Assembly (NCBI GenBank): GCA_964639955.1
Contig: CAZXGJ010000003.1
Location: 61,583-125,582, forward strand
DNA length: 64,000 nt
Origin: IGN2 sp964639955
Lineage (GTDB): Bacteria; Bacteroidota; Ignavibacteria; Ignavibacteriales; Ignavibacteriaceae
Reading direction: 5' to 3'
The notes beneath the pieces are model-generated. The model was not told where the DNA came from. It saw only the letters and a list, made by a program, of their open reading frames with translations, and searched no databases. The first letter of the stretch is position 1, and each line of letters begins with the position of its first letter. This document shows positions 18,198 to 27,043 of this stretch, one piece after another. Made by a program: the position numbers and the translations under genes.

Positions 18198-18644
18198 TTA
18201 CAGGAAAGATTGAATGTGTTTTATATAATTTTGTGCACCTCCGTACTGGTAGCCTGTTTTTGCAACCAATTCACCAGCACTGTTTAAAATAAGTATAGTG
18301 GGAAAACCTTGTATACCATAGCGCCGGGCTAAATTATTATTGTAAACCTTTGTTTCATCAGATTGGGGGATGCTGTTCGGGAAATCCAGCTTGACCAGTA
18401 CAAGTTTTTTTTCCGCATACTCTTTAAATTCGGGCTGGGAAAATACTTCCGCATTTAATTTCATACACCATTTGCACCAATCACTGCCGGTAAAATTAAC
18501 AAGCACTGCTTTGTTTTCTTTTTTAGCTTCTGCAATCGCCTGCTCAAGGTTTGTCTTCCAATCCAAGTTATCAGGAGACTGACCGTTGCTGCAAGCATTA
18601 AATAACAAAATAAACGGGATGAATAATGATGATATTTTTTTCAA
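18198..18644 (-). CDS. Thioredoxin-like lipoprotein
   Basis: 148 residues. The lipobox Cys is near residue 18 (LFNAC), so the protein is probably anchored in the envelope and facing the periplasm. The redox motif is WCKWC (about 56-60) and the cis-Pro loop is GFPTILIL. The fold matches the thioredoxin_7/DUF255-like group, which reduces disulfides or supports cytochrome maturation. The start is TTG at 18644, preceded by AAGGAG at good spacing; the nearby ATG is in another frame. It lies convergent to the cytochrome gene; a shared role is possible but not shown. Confidence 0.88.
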   Translation of the reverse strand: MKKISSLFIPFILLFNACSNGQSPDNLDWKTNLEQAIAEAKKENKAVLVNFTGSDWCKWCMKLNAEVFSQPEFKEYAEKKLVLVKLDFPNSIPQSDETKVYNNNLARRYGIQGFPTILILNSAGELVAKTGYQYGGAQNYIKHIQSFL

Positions 18645-18856
18645 ATTTTTTCTCCTTCATGAATGTTTCCGGTGCTATTATAAGACAGTATTTTTCTACT
18701 TGGGGTTTGATTCGTTCAGAGCTTTTAAGATTCAGACTCCGAAAGACCATTAATTTTGATCTAAAATTATATTGCAGAAAAATTGTAATTCATAATCTAT
18801 TTGACATTTTATCATTTAAATATGAGCGTGAACCCGAATCATAAATTTTTTTGATG

Positions 18857-20392
18857 TTATTTTAAAAGAATTAGTTTTTTGGTCTGATTAAATCTCCCTG
18901 AATTTAACGTATAAAAATAAATCCCGCTGGAGAGATCTTTTGGTTGGAAAATAACTTCATACTGCCCTTTTCCCTGGTAGCGGTCTAAAATTACTGCTAT
19001 CTCTTCACCAAGCAAGTTAAACACTCTTATCGCCACTCTATTTGGCTGGATAATTGTGTATCTGATGCTTGTTCTTGAGTTGAATGGATTAGGGTAGTTT
19101 TGCTCAAGGGAGTATGAAATAATTTCTTTGTTATCAATTTTAACTGATGTTACTGTATCCCTTATTGCGATTAAGGTTTTTTCTAAACTGGTGACCAAAG
19201 AACTTTTATGTACACCTAAATACAATGTGCCATCTTCCGATATTGCACCGGTATTATCAACCTGGTATTCGTTTAGTGGTAGCTTCCATTTTAACTGTCC
19301 GTTGCTTGAAATAGCATAATAATAATATCCAAAAGTCGAACCTATATATACTGTGCCTTCAGAATCACATATCAATGGCTGCCAGAAATCATCATTTTCA
19401 TAATCGTTCAATATATATTTCCAAAGAAAATTGCCCTTATGTGTTAATGATATAACTGAAAGAAAATATGGGCAGCAAGTTGTATCATATCCGATAAAAG
19501 AAATGTTTGATTTATAATCAATTACTGGAACAGAGTAAATATGCGCAAGTCCAATATTCTGAATTAAATATTTCCAATAAATACTGCCATTGGGCAGTAG
19601 TGAGTAGATATGCTGTGGAGCTTCATTTGGTATAAAATAAATGTTACCATCAGAATCAATCATAGGTGCTTTTTGTATTACCCCACAACTGAATTTCCAT
19701 TTCAAGCTGCCATCCAGATCAAGTGCAAATAAATTTGAATCCCTGCCGGCTATATAAATTGTATTCCCGTCGGGTGAAAATGCGGGAGATCTTTGAGTAA
19801 AGCCATTTTCATATTTTACATTCCAATTAAGATTGCCGTCTGGTTTAACTGAATATAATTCTCCCCAGCCGTCAGTTATATAAATGTTTCCTTGTAAGTC
19901 AATATTCGGAATGGCTGACTCTACAATTGGTCCGGAAGTTTTAAATTCCCACTTCAGTGTCCCATCCGGGTACAAAGCATATAAATAGCCGTCAAGCGAA
20001 CCAAAGTAAATGATGTTGCTGGAGTCAATCAATATCCCCGACTGCGGCGGGCGGTGCCTTCCAAGTTTGTAGTTCCATACTGTATCAGCATCGGAACTAA
20101 AACAGTAAAAATAATCCGAAAGCCCCAGCATAGCCGGATCCTGATAATAGGAACCGAAATATAAATTTTTATCTTCTCCTATTACTGGCCCTGAAAATAT
20201 TCCGTCTTTCATATTTACGGTCCAGGTAATAGTTGGGCTCTGCGGACCTCTGTATGGAGAACGACCAGTGAACTGCGGATCGTGCTTTATCATTGGCCAG
20301 GGACTATCTGCAAGTGTTGGCCAGGGAATATCTACCTGCTGCTGGGAGTACAGCGGACTTATCAGTAAAACAACCAGTAATATGTTCTTCAT
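18857..20392 (-). CDS. PQQ-like beta-propeller protein with T9SS sorting domain
   Basis: 511 residues, starting at the ATG at 20392 (the open frame has a TTG one codon earlier). A short signal peptide is followed by a propeller of WD/PQQ-type repeats, each with a pattern like GxxYxxSxDGxLYALxPDGTLKWxF, for example residues about 110-300. The end is a type A sorting domain (YPNPFNSRT to SGIYFYTLNSG, about 430-511). No PQQ-dehydrogenase catalytic residues or heme sites are seen, so a surface binding or adhesion role is more likely than an enzyme. Confidence 0.85.
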   Translation of the reverse strand: MKNILLVVLLISPLYSQQQVDIPWPTLADSPWPMIKHDPQFTGRSPYRGPQSPTITWTVNMKDGIFSGPVIGEDKNLYFGSYYQDPAMLGLSDYFYCFSSDADTVWNYKLGRHRPPQSGILIDSSNIIYFGSLDGYLYALYPDGTLKWEFKTSGPIVESAIPNIDLQGNIYITDGWGELYSVKPDGNLNWNVKYENGFTQRSPAFSPDGNTIYIAGRDSNLFALDLDGSLKWKFSCGVIQKAPMIDSDGNIYFIPNEAPQHIYSLLPNGSIYWKYLIQNIGLAHIYSVPVIDYKSNISFIGYDTTCCPYFLSVISLTHKGNFLWKYILNDYENDDFWQPLICDSEGTVYIGSTFGYYYYAISSNGQLKWKLPLNEYQVDNTGAISEDGTLYLGVHKSSLVTSLEKTLIAIRDTVTSVKIDNKEIISYSLEQNYPNPFNSRTSIRYTIIQPNRVAIRVFNLLGEEIAVILDRYQGKGQYEVIFQPKDLSSGIYFYTLNSGRFNQTKKLILLK

Positions 20393-20421
20393 CAAAAATT
20401 CTTTCCTATATTAAGATTAAG

Positions 20422-20453
20422 AAAGATTACGCCTATCTGCAGACGTAATCTTT
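20422..20453 (-). terminator. Intrinsic terminator
   Basis: Perfect 10-bp stem AAAGATTACG / CGTAATCTTT with a 12-base loop, 15 bases after the stop of the T9SS gene at 20468-21598 and just upstream of the propeller gene. Its arms end in A/T runs on both strands. Confidence 0.75.
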
Positions 20454-20467
20454 CAATTTTAATTAGT

Positions 20468-21598
20468 TTACTTCTGCAATATCATTTTTTTAACTTCCAG
20501 AAAGTCGCCGCTTTGCACCTTGTACAGATAAACTCCGCTCGGTAATCCTTCAGCATTAAATTCTACTGAATGGTTTCCTGCATTCCTGACTTCATTTACA
20601 AGCATTGCTATTTCCTTCCCCAATATATTATATACCCTGATATTTACATAATTTCTTTCGGGTAAGGAATACTTTATAACGGTCGAAGGATTAAATGGAT
20701 TGGGATAATTTTGTTCCAGCTTGTAATCAGTTTTCGTTTTTTTATAATGACCGGATTCTGATCGTTTATCGGGAATCGCAAGTCTAACTTCTACAGTATT
20801 TGTTGGGTCAGTCTCGTGTAAGCTTTCCGATGGAAATTCATAAATGCAGGTTACGTAGTAACTTCTTGCATAAGACCAACCACCCATTGTAACATCATCA
20901 TCTACATAATGATACACATCCGGATCTACAGTTGTTAAAACACTAAAATTGCCAGGCGGCTGGCCATAACCGTGTTCGGGTGACCTGTAAATTTTGTAAC
21001 CTGTTATGTTTCCCTGCAGCGTTTCAGGATATGGACCCCAGACTAATCTTGGATGAGCATAAACTCCATTATCAGCTGTTACCGCAAGACAATTATCCCA
21101 ATAATCTTCAAGCCCTGATGTTTGTAGAGAACTACCTTCTACAAGATTCCAAAGAGTTTGATAGCTGTAGTTAATAGTTTGTGTGTTCTCCCAGTTTCTG
21201 AAAAGATTATTTCCCACATCATATTTGAAATTTGCATCGCCGTACACACCACCATAAGAAGTTCGCCAGTCCATATAGAAAAAAGCTTGCTCGGTCTCAT
21301 TTTCATATGCACTTATTTTGTATAGTCCAATTGCAAATATCGGATTAATTCCTGCCCAGGGATCTAAAATGTAATCAAAATAGGCAAAAGAAGAAGGGCT
21401 TACGACATTATCTGAAACAATTTGAAAATCCTCAGTTATTTCGTAATCAGCATCCCATCTGGTACTTACTGCTGATAAAGTAAATGTTATATCCCATGAA
21501 GAACCTTTATTGATAAGTTCTAAAACAAGCTCTCCGAAGTGATCTTCCTGTGCAACTACTATGCATGAGCATAAACTTAATAATATTAACTTTTTCAT
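20468..21598 (-). CDS. T9SS-exported protein of unknown function
   Basis: 376 residues: signal peptide (about 1-16), beta-rich middle and type A sorting domain (YPNPFNPST to SGVYLYKVQSG, about 295-376). The middle contains a fibronectin-like stretch (ITGYKIYRSPEHGYGQPPGNF) of the kind found in extracellular sugar-binding or adhesin proteins. No catalytic motif is visible. It is separated from the next gene downstream by a terminator. A run of nine G lies 148 bases upstream of the start codon. Confidence 0.75.
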   Translation of the reverse strand: MKKLILLSLCSCIVVAQEDHFGELVLELINKGSSWDITFTLSAVSTRWDADYEITEDFQIVSDNVVSPSSFAYFDYILDPWAGINPIFAIGLYKISAYENETEQAFFYMDWRTSYGGVYGDANFKYDVGNNLFRNWENTQTINYSYQTLWNLVEGSSLQTSGLEDYWDNCLAVTADNGVYAHPRLVWGPYPETLQGNITGYKIYRSPEHGYGQPPGNFSVLTTVDPDVYHYVDDDVTMGGWSYARSYYVTCIYEFPSESLHETDPTNTVEVRLAIPDKRSESGHYKKTKTDYKLEQNYPNPFNPSTVIKYSLPERNYVNIRVYNILGKEIAMLVNEVRNAGNHSVEFNAEGLPSGVYLYKVQSGDFLEVKKMILQK

Positions 21599-21983
21599 TT
21601 TATCCTCCTGATTTTTATAGTTGTTAAAAATACTTAAGACGGATTAACTTGAAACTATGTAAAACCAGTTGGGTATTCCTCGCAAGCAATTTTCAACAAA
21701 AATCTTTTAATAATCGCGAGCGGATATTTTGATGGTACGATTTGCGGGGGGGGGTATAATAATCTAAAGAAATCCCTTCAATCGCAATCATAAAACAAGA
21801 ACTGTATTTAAAAGTAATAAACAATTAGTTCCTGGCTTAAAATTTCTGTCAGGAACTTAGAAAATGGATATTACAAAGGCAAGAGTTACCAAAATTAATT
21901 TTTTTGAATTTGATACGAAAATGCAATATTAATTAAACTTGTCAGATTCCATGTAAGCAATCAGGCTTAACTCAGGTTTACAG
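21599..21983. promoter_or_regulatory. Intergenic region with a G9 homopolymer
   Basis: 385 AT-rich bases. Bases 21746-21754 are nine G in a row, directly followed by TATAAT (21755-21760) on the plus strand. Homopolymers of this length in promoters can switch expression by slippage. The nearest gene it could control is the T9SS gene at 21598 on the minus strand. No coding frame or RNA gene is seen. Confidence 0.5.
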
Positions 21984-23528
21984 CTAATCTTCTTCTACTT
22001 CAATCTCCTCTTTTTTCTCTGGCTTCGGCGGGCGTTCGTAAAGCTGCGTTAAGCCATAATAATGTTTGGCAAGATTTTCATCTATTTGATCCCAGGTAAA
22101 TCGCCAGGTCCAGTTTCCGCCGGTAGTGCTGGGGAAGTTCATTCTTGCTTCACCGCCAAGATTCAAAATATCCTGCATCGGGATAATCACAAAAACTGCT
22201 ACAGATGCATAAGCTGTACGGATTAATTCTGATAAAATATCATCGCCAAAATAATTAAGATACTTTTGTGCGTGCTCATAGATATCAGTTTTTCCACTAT
22301 TAAGTTTTTCCTTATCAAAATATGCTTTGGTTGTGTCGTTATCGTGCGTTCCTGTGTAAACAACACAATCAGGAATATAATTGTGAGGTAGAAATTTTGT
22401 TTCCATCTTTGTACCGAATGCAAATTGAAGAACTTTCATTCCCGGAAATCCGAATTCATCCCTTAGTTTTTCAACCGGCGGAGTTATAACACCAAGATCT
22501 TCGGCCAGAATCGGCAGATCGCCAAGATGTTTCTTTGAGCTTCTGAAAAGTTTTTCTCCTGGTGCCTTTACCCATTTACCGGTTTGAGCAGTTTTTGCAT
22601 CGCCGGGAATTTTCCAGTATGCTTCAAATCCACGGAAGTGATCTATCCGTACAATATCAACTAAACTAAAAAGGCTTGAAAATCTTTTACGCCACCACAG
22701 AAAATCATCCTTCTCCATTACATCCCATTTGTAAAGAGGATTTCCCCAAAGCTGACCTGTTGCACTGAAATAATCGGGCGGAACACCTGCAACAAAAGTA
22801 AGCTTTCCTTCTTCATCAACGGTAAAAAGCTCTTTATTTGCCCACAGATCTGAACTATCGTAGGCAATAAAGATGGGCATATCACCGATTATCTTAATTC
22901 CTTTTTCGTTCGCATATTTTCTTAATGCCTTCCACTGCCTGAAAAAATTAAACTGAGTAAATTTATGGTACTGAATATCATCGGATAATTTTTTCTTCCA
23001 TTCGTCTAAAGTCTGTTTATCCCTGTGAATAAGACCTCTTTCCCAGCTGCTCCAGACAGACCCACCGTGAAAATCTTTACAAGCCATGAAGAGTGAAAAA
23101 TCTTCCAGCCATTCTTTTTGTTCATTGCAGAAGGCTTTGAATTCTGTATTGAGTCTATCGGGTCTGGTTTTAAAGGTGGAATATGCTTTTTTAAAAAGTA
23201 ACTTTTTATACTCAATCACTTTTCCAAAGTCTATTTTTGCGGCGTCTGATTCCGGAATATCACTTAATGTTTCTTCTGATAGCAAGCCTTCCTCAATAAG
23301 TATTTCAGGGCTTATGAGTAAAGGGTTGCCGGCAAAAGCAGAAAAGCACTGATAGGGTGAATCGCCGTAACCCGTTGGACCAAGCGGAAAGACCTGCCAG
23401 AGTTTCTGACCTGCCTCTACAAGGAAATCAACAAACCTGTAAGCCTCGCTGCCAAGATCGCCAATTCCGAATTTTCCCGGTAATGAAGTTGGATGAAGAA
23501 GAATACCTGCACTGCGTTCGAATTTCAT
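21984..23528 (-). CDS. malQ: 4-alpha-glucanotransferase (amylomaltase, GH77)
   Basis: Transfers glucan segments between alpha-1,4-glucans in glycogen and maltodextrin metabolism; cytoplasmic, no signal peptide. The 514 residues match the amylomaltase size. Signature parts are GILLHPTSLPGKFGIGDLG at the N-terminus, the nucleophile region VRIDHFRGFEAYW (about 296), the acid/base LAEDLG (about 342) and the transition-state Asp in TGTHDNDTT (about 396). The last 15 residues (PPKPEKKEEIEVEED) form an acidic tail absent from most family members. Confidence 0.96.
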   Translation of the reverse strand: MKFERSAGILLHPTSLPGKFGIGDLGSEAYRFVDFLVEAGQKLWQVFPLGPTGYGDSPYQCFSAFAGNPLLISPEILIEEGLLSEETLSDIPESDAAKIDFGKVIEYKKLLFKKAYSTFKTRPDRLNTEFKAFCNEQKEWLEDFSLFMACKDFHGGSVWSSWERGLIHRDKQTLDEWKKKLSDDIQYHKFTQFNFFRQWKALRKYANEKGIKIIGDMPIFIAYDSSDLWANKELFTVDEEGKLTFVAGVPPDYFSATGQLWGNPLYKWDVMEKDDFLWWRKRFSSLFSLVDIVRIDHFRGFEAYWKIPGDAKTAQTGKWVKAPGEKLFRSSKKHLGDLPILAEDLGVITPPVEKLRDEFGFPGMKVLQFAFGTKMETKFLPHNYIPDCVVYTGTHDNDTTKAYFDKEKLNSGKTDIYEHAQKYLNYFGDDILSELIRTAYASVAVFVIIPMQDILNLGGEARMNFPSTTGGNWTWRFTWDQIDENLAKHYYGLTQLYERPPKPEKKEEIEVEED

Positions 23529-23552
23529 TTATGCCTCAGTTGTAAAGTTGTT

Positions 23553-23560
23553 CAAATTTA
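23553..23560 (-). promoter_or_regulatory. Putative -7 box of malQ (TAAATTTG)
   Basis: On the minus strand TAAATTTG matches the Bacteroidota TAnnTTTG box and lies 24 bases before the malQ ATG. I see no TTTG at the expected distance, so this is weaker than the rimP promoter. Confidence 0.35.
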
Positions 23561-23628
23561 ATGCTCTAAATTACCAACCTGGATGTTAGTTAAGCAATTT
23601 TATTTTTCTAAAACCAGTCGGAACTGTG

Positions 23629-23636
23629 TATGTTTG
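23629..23636 (+). promoter_or_regulatory. Putative -7 box of the yqaA-like gene (TATGTTTG)
   Basis: TATGTTTG fits TAnnTTTG and lies only 10 bases before the ATG at 23647, so the transcript would be nearly leaderless. The -33 region offers only a T-rich stretch. Confidence 0.35.
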
Positions 23637-23646
23637 TTTTTCAATT

Positions 23647-24261
23647 ATGAAACTATTACGTAATCTGTACGATTGGATGCTTCACTGGTCTAAAACACCT
23701 TATGGATCGGCTGCATTATTTATGCTTTCGTTTGCTGAAGCATCTTTCTTTCCTATTCCGCCCGACGCATTGCTGATTGCCCTGGTTCTTGGCTCACCGA
23801 AAAAAGCTTTTAAATTTGCCTCGATCTGTCTTGTGGGTTCTGTTTCCGGTGCGTTGCTTGGGTATGCAATCGGGCATTTTTTGTGGTGGACTCCGGCAAA
23901 TGAGTTTACCGCCATAGCTGAATTTTTTTTCAATAACATTCCGGGTTTTACTCCCGATGCTTTCTTCGAAATTCAAAAGCTTTATGTTGAGTATGATTTC
24001 TGGATTATTTTTACAGCAGGATTTACGCCTCTTCCATACAAGCTTATCACCATTTCATCGGGTGCATTTAATATTAATATTTTAATGTTTATCCTTGCTT
24101 CGGTCATCAGCAGGGGTGCAAGATTCTTTTTGGTAAGTGCGCTCATCTGGAAATTCGGACCGGCAATTAAAGCATTCATCGATAAATATTTTAACTGGCT
24201 GGCAATTGCCTTTACCATTTTGCTGATAGGCGGGTTTGCCGCCATTAAATTTCTTTTTTGA
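23647..24261 (+). CDS. YqaA-type (DedA-like, VTT domain) membrane protein
   Basis: 204 residues from the ATG at 23647, which gives the family N-terminus MKLLRNLYDWMLHWSKTPYG. Four to five membrane segments are visible, with the motifs EASFFPIPPDALLIALVLG and, after a loop, FTAGFTPLPYKLITISSGAF, the paired re-entrant motifs of the VTT/SNARE-associated family. Relatives take part in lipid scrambling and membrane homeostasis. It stands alone, divergent from malQ. Confidence 0.88.
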   Translation: MKLLRNLYDWMLHWSKTPYGSAALFMLSFAEASFFPIPPDALLIALVLGSPKKAFKFASICLVGSVSGALLGYAIGHFLWWTPANEFTAIAEFFFNNIPGFTPDAFFEIQKLYVEYDFWIIFTAGFTPLPYKLITISSGAFNINILMFILASVISRGARFFLVSALIWKFGPAIKAFIDKYFNWLAIAFTILLIGGFAAIKFLF

Positions 24262-24434
24262 TTCTTTTTAACTGTCTTTTTTAAAAACGATTGCTAATTG
24301 CCAATCGAAACATCGGTTAATGTTTTGAATTTTAATTTCCTGCTTATTACATTTAGCCAAAGATTAAAACCCGAATTACCATTTTAACAATCTCTTTAAT
24401 ATTAACCGGAATTTAAACTGAAAGGGAAAATGTT

Positions 24435-24734
24435 ATGAAAACATTTGTAATGCTTACAAAACTCTCACCAGAGACATCAAGGCTGATGAAAGAGAGAGCA
24501 AAACTCGGCAGGCAATGGCTTGACCAGGTAAAGAAAAAATGTCCGGAGGTTAAATTTATTGCTCATTATGCACTGCTCGGGCATTATGATTTTCTTGATA
24601 TTTATGAAGCACCTGATGAGGAAACTGCGGCCAAAGTATCAATGATAAGCTTATCCAACGGCGCTTTTCTGGCTGAAAGTTTATCGGCAATTCCGTATAA
24701 AAGATTTTTAGAACTGGCAGAGGAGATCACTTAA
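24435..24734 (+). CDS. GYD-domain protein
   Basis: 99 residues. The motif LGHYDFLDIYEAPDEETAAKV is the GYD-type signature (here GHYD) of a small alpha/beta ferredoxin-like family. No enzymatic function is established for it, and it has no signal peptide. It lies 47 bases upstream of the YbaK-family gene on the same strand, probably co-transcribed. The start follows AAAGGGAAAATGTT. Confidence 0.85.
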   Translation: MKTFVMLTKLSPETSRLMKERAKLGRQWLDQVKKKCPEVKFIAHYALLGHYDFLDIYEAPDEETAAKVSMISLSNGAFLAESLSAIPYKRFLELAEEIT

Positions 24735-24781
24735 AATATAATTACAATATTTATTCATAAAGTATCATCCGGGAGGATACT

Positions 24782-25255
24782 ATGCCATCAACCAAATTAA
24801 AAAATTTTCTTGATGAGAATAAGATAAAATATATTTCCCTCCGGCATTCATCAGCTTATACTGCACAGGAAATTGCTGCAATAACACACATACCGGGAAA
24901 AGATATCGCCAAGACTGTTATTATAAAGATTGATGGAAAAATGGCGATGGCTGTATTACCTGCTTCATATAAAGTAAGCTTCGAGCATCTCAGAGATGCT
25001 CTTGGTGTTAAAGATGTCAGGCTGGCATACGAGCAGGAGTTCCTTGATAAATTCCCCGACTGTGATGTTGGTGCTATGCCGCCATTTGGTAATATTTATG
25101 GAATGGATGTTTATGTAGCCGAAGCTCTTGCTGAAGAGGAAGAAATTGCTTTCAATGCCTGTACTCATACAGAATTAATTAAGATGAAATACGAAGATTT
25201 TGAAAAACTAGTGAAGCCGAAAAAAATTAAGTTTGCTGTTCAGACCAAAGCTTAA
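24782..25255 (+). CDS. YbaK/ProX-family aminoacyl-tRNA deacylase
   Basis: 157 residues. The family fold is recognised by the substrate-pocket lysine region IPGKDIAKTVIIKIDGK, VLPASYKVSFEHLRDALG and DVGAMPPFGN (the GxxPPFG loop). Relatives hydrolyse mischarged tRNAs such as Cys- or Ala-tRNA(Pro), keeping translation accurate. The C-terminal 20 residues are Lys-rich. Which amino acid it edits cannot be told from sequence. Confidence 0.9.
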   Translation: MPSTKLKNFLDENKIKYISLRHSSAYTAQEIAAITHIPGKDIAKTVIIKIDGKMAMAVLPASYKVSFEHLRDALGVKDVRLAYEQEFLDKFPDCDVGAMPPFGNIYGMDVYVAEALAEEEEIAFNACTHTELIKMKYEDFEKLVKPKKIKFAVQTKA

Positions 25256-25257
25256 GC

Positions 25258-25803
25258 TTAACCGTTTGCGCTGGTAATTTGCAGCTCGCGGCTTAGGTAG
25301 TTTACAATTTCATCAAGAGTATCGAATGCCTTTACAATGTTTGTATCTCTGCCCTCGCTTTTCATCTGACAATTAATTGCCGAAACTATTTCGCGCCACA
25401 TTTGCGAATGGCAGGCAACCGGCTTGCGGTTCATAATAGATTTGTTTGAAAGTTCCCATACTGCCGCCAGCTCCAGCAGCGTTCCTGTCCCTCCACGCAA
25501 AACTATAAAGCCGTCTCCAAGTTCAATTAGTTTCTGAACTCTTTCAAACAGCGAATTGCATTTGATCTCTTCGGTTAAGTACCTGTTAGGCACTCTGCCC
25601 CAGGTATCCACAGTAACCCCAATTACTTTACCACCAATCTCTGAAGCACCTCTGGAAACAGCCTCCATAATTCCGTTGAATCCGCCGGTACAAACACTAA
25701 AACCGCTTTCAGCCAGCTTCCTGCCGAGCTCATAACCTGTCCGGTACTGCTCATCGCCATCAGATGGTTTAGCAGAACCAAAAACTGTAATTGTTTTTCC
25801 CAA
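25258..25803 (-). CDS. LOG-family (lysine decarboxylase-like fold) protein
   Basis: 181 residues. The Rossmann-like start ITVFGSAKP, the glycine motif CTGGFNGIMEAVSRGA and the signature RGGTGTLLELAAVWEL (a variant of PGGxGTxxE) identify the LOG/SLOG superfamily. Its members release nucleobases or cytokinins from nucleotide monophosphates, or bind nucleotides. The start is TTG at 25803; no ATG lies near the beginning of the domain. It ends 2 bases from the end of the convergent YbaK-family gene. Confidence 0.85.
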   Translation of the reverse strand: MGKTITVFGSAKPSDGDEQYRTGYELGRKLAESGFSVCTGGFNGIMEAVSRGASEIGGKVIGVTVDTWGRVPNRYLTEEIKCNSLFERVQKLIELGDGFIVLRGGTGTLLELAAVWELSNKSIMNRKPVACHSQMWREIVSAINCQMKSEGRDTNIVKAFDTLDEIVNYLSRELQITSANG

Positions 25804-25820
25804 GTGATAATAAAAAAATT

Positions 25821-25844
25821 ATTGCTTATGCAAATATAAGCAAT
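25821..25844 (-). promoter_or_regulatory. Hairpin upstream of the LOG gene
   Basis: Perfect 9-bp inverted repeat ATTGCTTAT / ATAAGCAAT with a 6-base loop, followed on the minus strand by AATTTTTTTATTAT and then the LOG start. It may be a second terminator behind the one at 25850-25877, or an operator. Confidence 0.5.
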
Positions 25845-25849
25845 AAAAA

Positions 25850-25877
25850 ATCCGCAGCCTCTTAAAAAGCTGCGGAT
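25850..25877 (-). terminator. Intrinsic terminator of the YceI gene
   Basis: Stem ATCCGCAGC / GCTGCGGAT (9 bp, GC-rich) with a 10-base loop, followed on the minus strand by TTTTTT. It lies 27 bases after the YceI stop. Confidence 0.9.
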
Positions 25878-25903
25878 CAGAAATGAAAAAAAGTTTTTAA
25901 ATC

Positions 25904-26539
25904 CTATTTTAAATTTGTACCAACGATATTGACAGTTATTTCAATTTCATCAGAGACTTTCTGACCAAGTATCATATTCTCAACATCAAACTCTGAAAGA
26001 ACTATATTAAATTTTGCCTGTACACCAAGCAGATCACCCTCTGCTCTTTTTTTGGTTTCCTCGCTGGCATCGAGGTAAGTTACTGTTGCATCAGCAACTA
26101 CTTCTTTCGTAACACCATGGGCAGTAAAATCACCGGTTACTTTAGCTTTAAGCTTGTTCGGTTCAAGTGATTGAATATCTGATACCTTTTTGATTGTAAA
26201 TACAATCTCGGGATAGCTGGCAGCGTCCAGCCAGTTTGGGCTGCGCAGGTGCTCATCTCTTAAATCAATACCGGTTTTCAACGAGGCCGTTGAGATTGAG
26301 ACCTGTCCTTTTAAAGTAGAAAAATCACTTACATTAAAAGTAACACTGCCTTTTACATCATTGGAAATGCCGGTAATGTCCTCCAATGGGGTGGTGCTGA
26401 AAAATGTTGCCTGGTTTCTTCCAAGTTTATCCTGGAAAGTAAAGGATTGCTCGCCGGCAGCTTTTACTTTAAAACCCTGCCCTGCTGCAACAGCTATAAA
26501 TGTTAGAACTGTTATATAAGTTTTTAATATTGCCTTCAT
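25904..26539 (-). CDS. YceI-family periplasmic lipid-binding protein
   Basis: 211 residues with a signal peptide (about 1-20). The YceI lipocalin-like barrel is recognised from TFNVSDFSTLKGQVSIS, DLRDEHLRSPNWLDAASYPEIVFT and the strand TGDFTAHGVTKEVVADATV. Relatives bind isoprenoid chains in the periplasm. It overlaps the upstream small membrane-protein gene by 4 bases (ATGA), which suggests coupled translation and a joint role. Confidence 0.92.
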   Translation of the reverse strand: MKAILKTYITVLTFIAVAAGQGFKVKAAGEQSFTFQDKLGRNQATFFSTTPLEDITGISNDVKGSVTFNVSDFSTLKGQVSISTASLKTGIDLRDEHLRSPNWLDAASYPEIVFTIKKVSDIQSLEPNKLKAKVTGDFTAHGVTKEVVADATVTYLDASEETKKRAEGDLLGVQAKFNIVLSEFDVENMILGQKVSDEIEITVNIVGTNLK

Positions 26540-26853
26540 AAGGTTTCCCTTCGTTTTTTATTTTTAAAGAAAAAGTAAAATATTCCCGTTAACACTGCTA
26601 TAATCCCCGAAATAGTTGAGGCAGAAATCATTTCCGCTGATGCAGAAAGTCCGGCCGGAATCAGGCCGAAAACAAACTTATCCTGATATTCCTTTTGAGG
26701 TGGTATTCCGAGCAGTTTATCAATTTCTGTTGTTTCTTTTTCAACAAGGACCTGGGTCTTGGTAAAAAATTCTCCACCGGCTGCCAGCCATAAGATTATT
26801 GTGACGGCAATCAGAATCAGACCGATCGCAATTACTGTTTTTTGATTAATCAT
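26536..26853 (-). CDS. Small two-helix membrane protein
   Basis: 105 residues with two hydrophobic helices (about 8-27 and 73-96) separated by an acidic outside loop, and a short basic cytoplasmic tail (FKNKKRRETL). I recognise no family. Its stop overlaps the YceI start, and it may anchor or supply the YceI-type carrier. It is divergent from the L-2-hydroxyglutarate oxidase gene across a 190-base AT-rich gap. Confidence 0.65.
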   Translation of the reverse strand: MINQKTVIAIGLILIAVTIILWLAAGGEFFTKTQVLVEKETTEIDKLLGIPPQKEYQDKFVFGLIPAGLSASAEMISASTISGIIAVLTGIFYFFFKNKKRRETL

Positions 26854-27043
26854 AACACACCTTTTGAAGTATTGGTTCCATATTATTGAGTCTTTGATTA
26901 ACAGAGTTTAAAGAGAATAATCTGTTAACTAAATTGTTTTCTAAGATTTCTAAATTTAGAACTCTGTTAAATAACCCCAGTATGTTACAACATCTATTAA
27001 TAATGCGCAAGGTTATATAATTTCTCAAAGAGAACAAATCATT

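Noticed and set aside
24288..24307. Hairpin CGATTG/CAATCG after the yqaA-like gene
   Set aside because: Only 6 bp without a T-tract on the plus strand; too weak for a terminator call.
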